From positions 43,885 through 107,884 of the forward strand of contig QLIY01000555.1 in the NCBI GenBank assembly GCA_003260075.1: a DNA stretch of 64,000 nucleotides, read 5' to 3'. Positions 51,201-60,722 of this stretch are shown piece after piece. Each line of letters begins with the position of its first letter. The stretch's first letter is position 1. The notes beneath the pieces are model-generated. The model was not told the origin of the DNA, did not search any database, and saw only the letters and a list, made by a program, of their open reading frames with translations. The position numbers and the translations under genes are program-made. The stretch comes from Phallusia mammillata. Its lineage: Eukaryota > Chordata > Ascidiacea > Phlebobranchia > Ascidiidae.

Positions 51201-54200
51201 TCAGAGTTATAAGCAAGAAACTCTTTCATCTCTGCACACTGACTGACCAAACTATATGAACACAGCTGCACACACAAAAATAAAAAGTTGTGAGATTCTT
51301 ATTAGAAGTGATGGCAAGTAGTTATCATGTTAACAAGACCGGTTGCATGCAGACTTTGATTAAAATCATCCTTCAGAAGTGCAAATATATTACTATGTCA
51401 GAATTTAACACAGCCATAAGATAAGCTGGAATGCAATTTAAAACAAAATCTAAGCAGCAACTTACTTCTCGAAGATAAGCTTGTAAAAACAGTCGTCGTT
51501 TCTCAATATATTCTTTGTCCATGTTCCCAATGGGCATGGGAAACATCCTTGATGGCCCACGCACACTTTGGATCAACTTTCGAATCATGTTGTTCTCATT
51601 TAACCTGTCTTGAAGGGTCAAAAACTCCCTGAATCGACGACAAACCTAAACAAAAACAAACAGGAAAAACTCAAATTTTAAACACAATAAAATTGGTTAA
51701 TTTGTCTAAAATTGGTAACTAGGTTAGTTTCATGACTTTTGAACAAAAATGATTTTAACCGAAATAAAAATGTTCTTATTGAGCGAAAATAATTTACCAC
51801 AAATAACAAAATTTAAGGTGGACTACCTAGTGTCGGTGTGTTGTGTTTCACTAAGAGAAATAAACTCAACTCAACCCCTTGCATTTAATGGATATTAAAA
51901 CAAGTGCAAGGAAAGATGTCTCCACCATTTTACATTACTACAAATAGAATTTGAATGTAAACATGTTTGTTTATTGTTTGTTAAGTGAACTATTTTTTAT
52001 TTTATTATTTTGACTTCGGGATTTGATAACTTTTATTTAGTTTGACCCTTTAGGTTCCATAGGGTGTGAGCAATACCACCCAAGTTCTTTTTCAGGGAAA
52101 CACAAGTGGCTAAGACAGAATTAGAACCCACAACCTCATAAACACAAGGTGGTTGCGCAAATTACTTGGCCATCTTGGTAACTACCACAAATGTCAAGTC
52201 ACTTTTAATAGCAATCAAATCACCTGAAAATCTTTTAGTTTCATAGAACTTGAATCTGCTGGAGGGTTTTCCACAGTTTTTGTAAACGGCGATTTAAATC
52301 TTTTTTTAGGTTGAACCTGTGGTTCTGGGGCAGTGTAGGTTATTTTATACAGTGTATATTTGCTGCCACCATCAAAAGCTTCATCAGTTGTAAGTGTTTC
52401 TGGTATTCGTAGGTGTTGAAATATCCTTTGTTCTTGTACACTGCAATTGCAATAGGTGTGTTAAATGTATTGAGGAATATGAAGTCCAAAGGAAAAAACA
52501 AACTGTGATTTTTTGTAGCAAAAAAACAACGATTCTTTTTTGCATAATATACACTGTTTAACAACAAAATGCCTTCAATTTTTTCTTATTTTTATTATGT
52601 TAAGTTTCACTAGCACATAACATTAAACTGTTAGTTGAGACCAATCATTAAAGTATTGGTTACCAACCTGTTTCTGCTTCCTGCAGACTTTTCCATCATT
52701 TTAGGACTGGCAAACCCGCCTCTAGTAATTGTGTTTTGCTCCCTTAAATGTCTGGAGTTGACACTCAAATTTGAGTTTTGCGATGATGAAAGAGAAACAT
52801 CAATTGAGTCAGCAAAATGTGACAACTCAGCATCATTAATAAGTGACTGGGAGTTTACTGAGCTGCTTGCACTGCCAACAGTTAAGTCAACCGCATTGTT
52901 TAAATTGAGGTCGACTTCTTGGTCTGTATCCGATGTAATGGTAAATAGGTCTTCACTGCCTTCTGAAACCTGACTGTCTGGAAGTAAAGACAGGCCAAGA
53001 TCAATTAACTCATTGTCAGCACATGTGGAGTAACGTGCTGTTAAATTCTTTTCAGATATGTCTTCCTCTGGTTTATAAACGGCAGTTTTAAAATCCATCA
53101 TAATTGGATCTTGAGGTGCAGAGTTCGCTATAGTTGAAGTGTTTTCATCTTCAGCTTCAATTTCAGTCTGGTTTGAGCTGTTCCAAGATGAACATGAACT
53201 GCTTTCATCATTTTTATTGTCCTCCTCAGCCTGTGTCTTCTCATCCTCAAGAATTTTTACAACAGCCTCACAAATCCATGCGGGTCTGCTTAACATGTCA
53301 ATGAATGGAAAGAGGACATTTCTTGAGATAAGCTCTCGCACCAGGTACAGAGAAGTTCCAGAAAGTGAGTAGTCTTTGGGCAATAATGCTTTGAGCAATA
53401 CTGCTACCATTGAACGAAGGTGGTCTGCTTCTGTGTCTGGGAGGTTAGACATTGCGAGATGGCCATTTAGTTTCTCGTATGTAACAACCATCAGTTGTTG
53501 GTACCTGAAGTAATAATGGGAATGGGAATATCAAGTCAACGAGGAGTGGCAAAGCTGTTACTTATATGCTACTCATACAACCTTTCAAGCATTTAGGCTG
53601 CTTTGCTTCCGTGAGATACATTCACATGTATGTTGTGACTAACCAAATCAGAATGTAATAGAATAAGACTTTGCTCATTAGGTGACCCATATATGGCATT
53701 TTTTACTTTGCAGTCTGGTGTTAAATTTACAATACAATACAGTAAAAAGTAATTTTCCAACCTGTCACTGTCTTTTCCACTTTGTGCTTCTGCAATCAAC
53801 ATGGCTCTTCGATAACAGCGGTAATGTCTGGATAAGTGGCAAAGAAGAATTCTGGCCAATCTTTGTGATTCTACTTTAGACACTCGCACTCGAACATCCA
53901 TAAAAATGTGCTCAAATATTTCGAATGCTTGCTGTACGAAATGTACATCATCACTGACTGTGTTGTACCTGCACAAAACAGAAATGTTTTTTTAGTAGAA
54001 TGTCACTTGTTTGATGACAAAAAAATGGTAAGGGTTTAAAAAATACTAGTCATTTAGTGGCTAAGTATTGGACAAAACTGGAGACTGGAGAGTGCTACCT
54101 TTAAATGGCAGAAAAAAATGTTGCCCAATGACAAGTTTACACTAACAGTATGCAACATTTTGGTGCAGCTAAGATGAATACATTCATTATGGGATCAGCC

Positions 54201-55438
54201 TTGAAGCATCCATGGGTGACAGCATACTCATACATAAATCATAGTGCACCAGGTCCATTGAAGGCGTTATACCGAAGCAATCAAATAGATTTTTCTACCC
54301 TGTGCCTTGCCATATGGCAATGTTGTGGAGACTGGCTTAGCTTGTAATGCCTTCAATGGGCCTGTCACTATGAGTAATTTTGGTGCACTCTAGTATACTA
54401 AATTGCGGAGAAGTTACATAACTGTGTACTGATCATATTATCAAATTGTTGAAATGCTACAATAAAATGCATTCATTATATGCAAGCACTCTGACAGTTT
54501 AGATTTTGATTAGCACTGAACAAGTATATATTTCTAAATACACACCAGTCCAGTATAAAGTCCCTTATTATGTGTCCAATAATCTCACGAAGTTTCCTTG
54601 TGATTTCATCATCGAAGGCATTTTGGGCACCAGTTTCAACTTTGCTGCTTTCCAGTTCTTTGCTGTCAGCTTTGTTACTCTTAGTGGCTGAAAATATAAA
54701 AAGCTCGTTATAAAAGTCATTGGAAAACCCAAACAAACTGGGTGTCTAAAAACAGATATTTGGAGCTATAATAAACTGACAAAGTAACATTACTAATGGC
54801 ACTTTGTGAATAGTATTTTACATGAATAAAATTTTTTAGGGATGAGCCGAGAGTGTCAGAACCTGAATACTCTGTACCCATCCCACTGCCTTTTATGCTT
54901 GGTGCTCGGCCGAGCAGATGGTAGAAAAATGTGCACTTCTGGGACCTGTACAGCTTAACACCTAATTGGTGATGTAAGGGACCTTAAAAAGTTACAAAAC
55001 TAGCGTGAAATTAAGAATGTTTGAGACGCACACCAAGCATGCTTGGCCGAGCACCAAGCATTAACATGAGATGCTCGGTGTTCAACCAAACAGAACAAAA
55101 CAGAGCAATTTTGACCCATCCCTAATAATTTAAATTTTTTTTTTGTTTAAATGCTCACCTGCCTTGATTTTTGCTAACTAGGTATGTACTACATCGTTAC
55201 TAATTAGGCTTATGATTTTCTTTGGTTATCGTTTGCGACAATGCTTACCAGTTTTCTCATAAAGTTGCAGTAACAAACTTTCCAATGGCAGCAACGTTAC
55301 TGTCAGCAAGGCAAAATACAACATAAATACAGTGATAAAGGAAGACAGGCAGAGATTGAGTAGAAATGGCCATGTTGTCATCTGCACTGCAACCAACAGA
55401 GAGAGACAGAGAAAAAAAAACACAGCTGAAGTTTCCAT
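48268..55438 (-). CDS. SNX19: Sorting nexin-19-like protein
   Basis: Membrane-anchored PXA-PX-Nexin_C sorting nexin; SNX19 relatives act at ER-endolysosome contacts (family knowledge). Exons: 55249-55438, 54546-54687, 53762-53968, 52668-53504, 52224-52440, 51466-51645, 51156-51265, 49953-50473, 49559-49710 and 48268-48567, giving 951 aa (human about 990). Residues 5-60 hold two hydrophobic helices. The PXA domain runs from about 95 (ITRKLREIIGHIIRDFILDW) to about 275 (VRELISRNVLFPFIDMLSRP). An acidic, Ser-rich linker follows. The PX domain begins about residue 460 and has the basic motif RRFREF about 534-539. The Nexin_C region is at the C-terminus (LQETLWP, NQTINRHLVYHLLD). PXA to PX without an RGS domain, plus the INRHLVY block, favours SNX19 over SNX13/14/25. 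ATG at 55438 was chosen because the frame upstream has no ATG. Introns carry several SINEs. Confidence 0.9.
48749..48905 (-). mobile_element. tRNA-derived SINE (- orientation)
   Basis: Read on the - strand it has a degraded B-box (GGTCAAATTC) followed by a family-specific tail that recurs at 50540, 50825 and 54190. It sits head-to-head with the SINE at 48990. Confidence 0.6.
48990..49145 (+). mobile_element. tRNA-derived SINE (+ orientation)
   Basis: Perfect pol III A-box (TAGCTCAGTTGG) and B-box (GGTTCGAATCC), then the shared tail GCCTTGCTATATGGGAATG ... TAATGCCTTCAATAGGC. The tail and repeated copies argue against a functional tRNA gene. Confidence 0.7.
49192..49482. mobile_element. TIR element in the last SNX19 intron
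   Basis: Perfect 13-bp TIRs CAGGGTTCCCGCG and CGCGGGAACCCTG. Flanked by ATCACT on both sides (49186-49191 and 49483-49488). A C-run gap lies inside, so the length is uncertain. Confidence 0.75.
49413..49422. other. C-run, probable gap placeholder
   Basis: Ten C inside the TIR element of the last SNX19 intron. No repeated flank seen. Confidence 0.6.
50540..50705 (-). mobile_element. tRNA-derived SINE (- orientation)
   Basis: On the - strand: A-box TAGCGCAGTTGG, B-box GGTTCAAATCC, then the same tail as the other copies. In an SNX19 intron. Confidence 0.7.
50825..51010 (-). mobile_element. tRNA-derived SINE (- orientation), degraded head
   Basis: The - strand B-box GGTTCAAATCC and the tail (CTTCACAAACGCTTCAG side) match the other copies; the A-box is poorly preserved. 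Confidence 0.55.
54187..54400. mobile_element. Inverted pair of SINE tails
   Basis: The left half is the family tail in - orientation (CCTTGAAGCATCCATGGGTG ... CATTGAAGGCGTTATACC); the right half is the same tail in + orientation (CCTTGCCATATGGCAATG ... AATGCCTTCAATGGGCC). The tRNA-like head is missing. Confidence 0.55.
54837..55124. mobile_element. TIR element related to the one at 14769, SNX19 intron 1
   Basis: Ends TAGGGATGAGCC and GACCCATCCCTA plus internal GCTCGGCCGAGC blocks match the outer element at 14769-15642. No clear target-site duplication. Confidence 0.65.
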
Positions 55439-55787
55439 GGCAACAGATATCTGTTTGAAAATGAATGCAAGGTAATTTAATGCTGAACTGATCACAAACC
55501 TTCAAACAGTTTATGACTTACTTATTCTGTAAGTGTGACCTACAGATTTTAAAATGCTATCCGTTTTATCAGTTTTTTTTAAAAGTTTCAGTTAATTCAC
55601 AGAGTAAAGAAGGTAGAATGTTGTAATGTAAGCATTTAAATTTAAATATTGTAACTGTCCTGACGTTGAACAGCGTAATTTACAAATTTTAAATGACATG
55701 ATTGCAAAAAATACCCATAAATCACAGTTTAACATGATTATTTGTATGAAACAATCCACATGAAAATTAAATGTCACCTTTCATAAA
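55439..55787. other. Interval between ZSWIM7 stop and SNX19 start
   Basis: About 350 bp between two genes on the - strand. A possible acceptor in a SNX19 5' UTR lies just upstream of the chosen ATG. Nothing else supported. Confidence 0.35.
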
Positions 55788-57385
55788 TTAATACTCTTGC
55801 TGGTACAGAATGGTTGAAATCTCTACATCAGTTTTCTCAACTTCAGTGCAAACTCCCATTGCCTTGCACAGATGGATAGCTAGCAAATGCTTACACTGCA
55901 AGTAACAACAACAATCATAACAGACTGTACATTGAACATTGCATGTCAACTGCTTTTGGAACATCTCATCCATTCATGAAATATGTAACATGCGGTGACA
56001 AAGTCCAAATTACAGGAAGTGTTTCACTATACACTGAATCCAATATAGTCCGATGATTCAGTTCACTCCCTTACAGGCTGACCGGTGTTCAGATGATTTG
56101 CATGTAAACTTGCACATTTTTTTATATTTTGCCACCCCAAACTTCTAATTAAAACAACACACATACAACAAGGGTAGTTCTGACCTACTATGCACAGATG
56201 TGTTTAAAAATGGCACTGTTCACATGTTTCTGCATTTTAGACCCCCCCCCCAACATGCGGTGACAAAGTCCAAATTACAGGAAGTGTTTCACTATACACC
56301 GAATCCAATATAGTCCGATGATTCAGTTCACTCCCTTACAGGCTGACTGTTGTTCAGATGATTTGCATGTAAACTTGCACATTTTTTATATTTTGCCACC
56401 CCAAACCCTTAATTGACACAACGCACATATAACAAGGGTAGTTCTGACCAACACACTATGCATAGATTTGGTAAAAACCAGCACTTGTCACATGTTTCTG
56501 CATTTTAAATTTATGTTTTGACCCAAACTGGTTCATTGGTAAATTTAAAGAACTTGTAAAACAGAAAAAGATTTACATTGCAATGCATGTTTCGTACATG
56601 TTCTCTCTTACCAAAAGCAGTTCACCACGTTTGATCACACCAAAGGAAAAAGACATGCAGGGGCAAAACTGCAAGGAGTCAGGACAAACGTAAGTTCTTC
56701 CAGATGAACCACAAACCTAAAGAATTATTGATTGAGCATCAATTACATGCCAATATTTCTGCATTTTGTGACGGAAAACATTTCCTTGAAATATACAAAA
56801 CTCCCATTAACTCTTTGTGTAGAAAATGTACCTGAAAAACTTCTCTTCCACTTTGTGAATACAATCTTGCCACTGCTCTTTTGTCAACTAAGTCTAACGC
56901 AGAGAGAAGTGGTTGTCCAAACACACAGTTTAACCTAAACATTTTTTATGCAAACATAAACACTGTGACACAACATTTGCAACGCGCACATATTTTGAGA
57001 AACAAATAACATCCTTTGAAGTAGAACCCAAATTCGTTGCAAATATTTAAGACACATGGTATATATATGAGTAAAATTTTTACACTTTCATGCAACCAAT
57101 ACTCACGGTGACAAAATGCTGTCTGATACTGCAAAACAAAAATTACTTCATATTAAATCAAAGAATACACACCATTTTGTCACAAACATAATCTAGTTGA
57201 TCACACAGTTTTAGTTGACAGTAAATTTCAATGAGGAAAATCACTTCCACACACACGATACAATCTAGTTTCTGAATCCATGTGTGCCAATAACAAAATG
57301 TAAACTTACAATGCCCATTCAGAAGGTATTCATGCTTGACTTCCTTGAATAATTCTGATGACACTTGCTCCAGCACAGAACTCAT
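55788..57385 (-). CDS. ZSWIM7: SWIM zinc-finger protein 7 (Sws1 homologue)
   Basis: Component of the Shu-type complex that promotes RAD51 filament assembly in homologous recombination, partnered with SWSAP1 (family knowledge). Exons: 57310-57385, 57107-57128 (only 22 nt), 56832-56934, 56612-56716 and 55788-55895. The sum is 414 nt, 137 aa (human 140). The SWIM motif CxC...CxH is intact: FCPC about 84-87 and CKH about 103-105. ALDLVDKRAV and YSQSGREVFQV match the family core. The start MSSVLEQVSSELF is the first ATG of the frame. A 10-nt C-run with duplicated flanks lies in intron 4. Confidence 0.93.
55988..56507. repeat. Direct duplication around C-run in ZSWIM7 intron 4
   Basis: Copies at 55988-56241 and 56252-56507 flank ten C (56242-56251), with several substitutions and small indels, as expected of two haplotypes. 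Confidence 0.8.
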
Positions 57386-57925
57386 GACAGCATTTTCTTT
57401 GCAATATATATTTACACAAAGCTTACAAGTTGCCTACATGAGAAAATTGATACAGAATGGGAGAAGAGGCCTAAACAATGTAACAACAGAGATAGGAAGT
57501 AGTACACATAAGTTTATTTGTAAGTAAGGCACCTTTCCCCACCCCAAAACAATTTAAATTTTGTATGTAGGTACATGGACAAAAATACACACACAAATAC
57601 TTTAAATTCATTTTTATATAAACAACTCATAAATCAAAAACAACCATCATAATAAAACAATTGCTCTATTCTCTTCACCAAGTTTTTGCATGCACATCAC
57701 TTGCTCAAAATGTTTTTTGCAAGCTAGGTTTTAAAATATTTGCAAAAAAGGAACAGATTTCACACAAAATACCTAAACCATATTGCACTTAACAAGGCCC
57801 ATGGCATCTCGAAAATGCAATGAATTTTGGCACATTAAAACATATATATAGTATAACACCGATTGTGTCAAACCATTTAGACTTCCAAGTGCTCACCCAA
57901 TAAATTGCATAACTTTTAGGTTTTG
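57386..57925. other. Interval between MGAT1 stop and ZSWIM7 start
   Basis: About 540 bp of AT-rich sequence on the shared - strand, presumably MGAT1 3' UTR followed by the ZSWIM7 promoter. No gene or repeat recognised. Confidence 0.35.
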
Positions 57926-59341
57926 TTAGCTCCATTTAGGATTATAGCCAGTCCAGTTTTGGTCAGGTGCCACATAAACTCGTACGCCCTTAAAAAGAGT
58001 TGTGACAACACCACGATACGCAGTCCTAGGTACACCAGATTTAAAGTCATCCATGATATCCAAAGTTTTTGCAATCATTTTAAAAGAGGCAGCTGATGAG
58101 TACAAAACTTTAACTTCTTTGGTTTCTGCAGGGGAAATTGTCTGAAGATCAGACAAACTCACTGAGGATAGCAGTTCTATTTTTTCTGCAAACTGTTTGT
58201 CATACTTGTCTTTGTGCAAATATGATATGTCAACTTTTGACCAATCAACATCTATATCGTTAAGCTTAATAAACTTTAAGTGCTTGTCATAGAACTGACC
58301 ATTACTGACACCAACTCTTCCAAATGTTTTAGTCCTACTGATTTCAGGTCGAATGCACGATCGATCTTTTCTTTGATCTGGTTCTCGCAGCCAGTCATCC
58401 CAAAATGCTGCTGGCCATTTTGGTTCCAATTCTAACCAAAAATCTTTGCTCAACATCCAACCAAGACCTGGAAAGAAATCTGAGCGATACAAAGAAGTTT
58501 GCCCATTAGTCGCATCTATAGAGTTAGTTTTTCCATTGTCATTCCATGCAGAAATGCACATCAATGATGGATCCTTTAGCAAAGGATGCAATGCCTGAAA
58601 ATAGGAGAAAAAATCTGGCGATATTTCCAAGTCATCTTCAACAATTATGACAGCATCAGCAGTTGGAACTTTGGAAAAAACTTGATTTAAAGCCCATTTG
58701 TAATGCGCTGCCAACTTGTAGTAGCCCTTGAGATTAAAGTGTTTGGGTGAAATTGTTTCCAACATTGTGTGCTGCATGTATGTAAGTTTATCACCATAAT
58801 CCTTGATGACATTCATTGTCTCCTGATGATTGCCATCTTGACTGACAAAGAGAGGAAATTGGTCAGACTTGAATGCTGCTTTGTACTTTATAAGCAAATC
58901 TAAAGATCTGGACACAGAGGGCCTATTACAGGCCATAACCAACACTGGAATTATAAGATTCTTTTGGGTAGCTTCCACGTGATTTTCCGGTGGACTTTTG
59001 GTTTTGGGCAGTTCAGCTTGTGGACTTTTTGTCTTTGGCACTTTGATATGGGTACTTTCTGTCTTTGGTTGTTTAACGGCAGACACTGGGGGAACCATAG
59101 GTTTTTGATGGAGCTTAGTTTTCTTTAACTGTGCCATATGATCTTTTAAGTGATTTAAAAGAGATCGATTGTCCATAATAGCCTTAGACATTTCATTGAT
59201 AGGTGAGAGTAGGTGATCTGAAAATCTAGAACCACGCGTGCTTTGGGGACTTCGTACTCCACGCACAAACATCCAGTAAAAACAAAGAATTGCTGCAAAG
59301 ACAGCCACTGCAATAAAACTGTTCAATCTCTTTTTTCGCAT
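57926..59341 (-). CDS. MGAT1: Alpha-1,3-mannosyl-glycoprotein 2-beta-N-acetylglucosaminyltransferase (GnT-I)
   Basis: Medial-Golgi GT13 enzyme that adds the first GlcNAc to Man5 N-glycans and opens hybrid and complex glycan synthesis (family knowledge). A single uninterrupted frame encodes 471 aa (human 445). The type II anchor is residues 9-26 after a basic MRKKRLNS. The stem, about 30-125, is Lys/Pro/Ser-rich with repeated PKTKSP units, which explains the extra length. The catalytic domain has PVLVMACNRPSVSRSLDLL (132-150), the metal-binding EDD at 235-237 (IIVEDDLEIS), LGWMLSKDFW, FWDDWLREPDQRK and IRPEISRTKTFGRVGVSNGQ. No catalytic motif is missing. An intronless coding region is also usual for vertebrate MGAT1. 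Confidence 0.97.
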   Translation of the reverse strand: MRKKRLNSFIAVAVFAAILCFYWMFVRGVRSPQSTRGSRFSDHLLSPINEMSKAIMDNRSLLNHLKDHMAQLKKTKLHQKPMVPPVSAVKQPKTESTHIKVPKTKSPQAELPKTKSPPENHVEATQKNLIIPVLVMACNRPSVSRSLDLLIKYKAAFKSDQFPLFVSQDGNHQETMNVIKDYGDKLTYMQHTMLETISPKHFNLKGYYKLAAHYKWALNQVFSKVPTADAVIIVEDDLEISPDFFSYFQALHPLLKDPSLMCISAWNDNGKTNSIDATNGQTSLYRSDFFPGLGWMLSKDFWLELEPKWPAAFWDDWLREPDQRKDRSCIRPEISRTKTFGRVGVSNGQFYDKHLKFIKLNDIDVDWSKVDISYLHKDKYDKQFAEKIELLSSVSLSDLQTISPAETKEVKVLYSSAASFKMIAKTLDIMDDFKSGVPRTAYRGVVTTLFKGVRVYVAPDQNWTGYNPKWS

Positions 59342-60722
59342 TTTTGTTATCGTCTCAGCTAAACTTAAAAAAGAAATTGGATCAAAATTAGAATTATAAG
59401 ATTAACGATTTTAAGCTGCTTTGTCCAAATGTTTATTTAAAAACAAGTGCCAGAAATCTTTGCCAAATAAAAAAATATATCTGTGAGGTTTGTTGTCGAT
59501 CGTTATTGCTGCTTCGTGTAACGGGACTTTTATAGACATAGAAATCTTACGCATCTTGTTGATTTTTTGAGACAGACAACTTTTGCTGACTGTTTTAAAA
59601 ATATAATTGCTTTCTTTCATCTTAAGCTGGTATTGACTGGATTATATGGTTTTTAATCCCTACATTTACTACCAACTCTTATCATAAAGGGTGCTCCCTG
59701 ATTTGATGAACAAAAATTTGCTGGTTTTTGGTTTGTTTGTGGCAGCGAAAACGAAATTTTTGTCAACTAAGGTAAATAAAAAATCCAAATCACTGCTCAA
59801 CTTTCTGCTCACACATTTACAATATATGAAAAACATTCCACTTGCAAAGAGTTTATTTGCAATACATATAAATGCAATTGTTCTCATTTAAATATTTCTA
59901 TCAACAAAAATTCTGATTCATTTTGTAATCAAAATTGGTACTATTTTGCCTATAATTATTAGTAAAGGAAAAACATCACTTCTAAATTGCCATAACCATT
60001 TCTAATTAAGTTTGTAACTTTTTCACCTTAGCACTCTACAACAAATGAAACATGATTCAATAATTGTCATGGCTTGAGATTGCTAAGATAAGTCATGTTA
60101 ACATATTCAGTACAAACGTTCTAAATGCTTCCTTTCATCAAAATATTGTCTGGTGGCATATAAATCACATCTTATTTCCTTAAGTCGAAGGGGCGAGTGG
60201 TAACTGTCAACATGCTTGACTAATTAGAGATCTAAAGTCATGACCAAATAGCAATTAACCAATCTCTAATAACAAATGGAACTTTAGATACCACTTTTTT
60301 GAACGCATGTAGTAGTAATGACAGGACAGTAAAAATCAAAATTTGCATTGTCCATGAACAAAAGTCCAAAACATGATAGAACCCATTTTCAATTGCCAAG
60401 CTGTGAATGCATGTTAGAGGCGACTGAAAATAATTAGAGTACTTCAGAATGTTTCAGTGTAGTTCGTCCTAGGACCTCTAATAAGCAATATATACAGCCA
60501 ACTCGCAAGCCCGGTGCAACAATTTTAGAGAGCGTTCCATTAACTATTTTGAATAATGAGTAGTATGAGCACAGGCAAAAATATAACAAGTTATCACCGC
60601 AAAATATCACACAAATACTATGCAAAAACGCATCTTTTTATCTACTTCCAACAACTCAGTTTGTGGCTTCAAAAGTCAATTATAAATAAAATTACAAGGT
60701 TTCAAAAAAGGCAATCAGGACT
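59342..60722. other. Interval between aminotransferase stop and MGAT1 start
   Basis: About 1.4 kb, AT-rich, with no convincing gene. The only notable item is a 47-bp exact copy of an aminotransferase exon segment at 60495-60541. Confidence 0.4.
60495..60541 (-). repeat. Exact 47-bp copy of aminotransferase exon sequence
   Basis: Positions 60495-60541 are identical to 61466-61512, inside the exon that encodes [16 protein letters not shown] including the PLP lysine. The flanks differ on both sides. It lies about 180 bp downstream of the stop codon of the same gene, in the same orientation. Confidence 0.85.

Noticed and set aside
55439-57925. Operon of MGAT1, ZSWIM7 and SNX19 on the - strand
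   Set aside because: Ascidian operons usually have very short intergenic distances; here they are about 350 and 540 bp, with no trans-splicing evidence.
59411-59620. 69-codon frame just upstream of MGAT1
   Set aside because: No recognisable domain, F/K/I-rich, and of a length expected by chance in AT-rich DNA.
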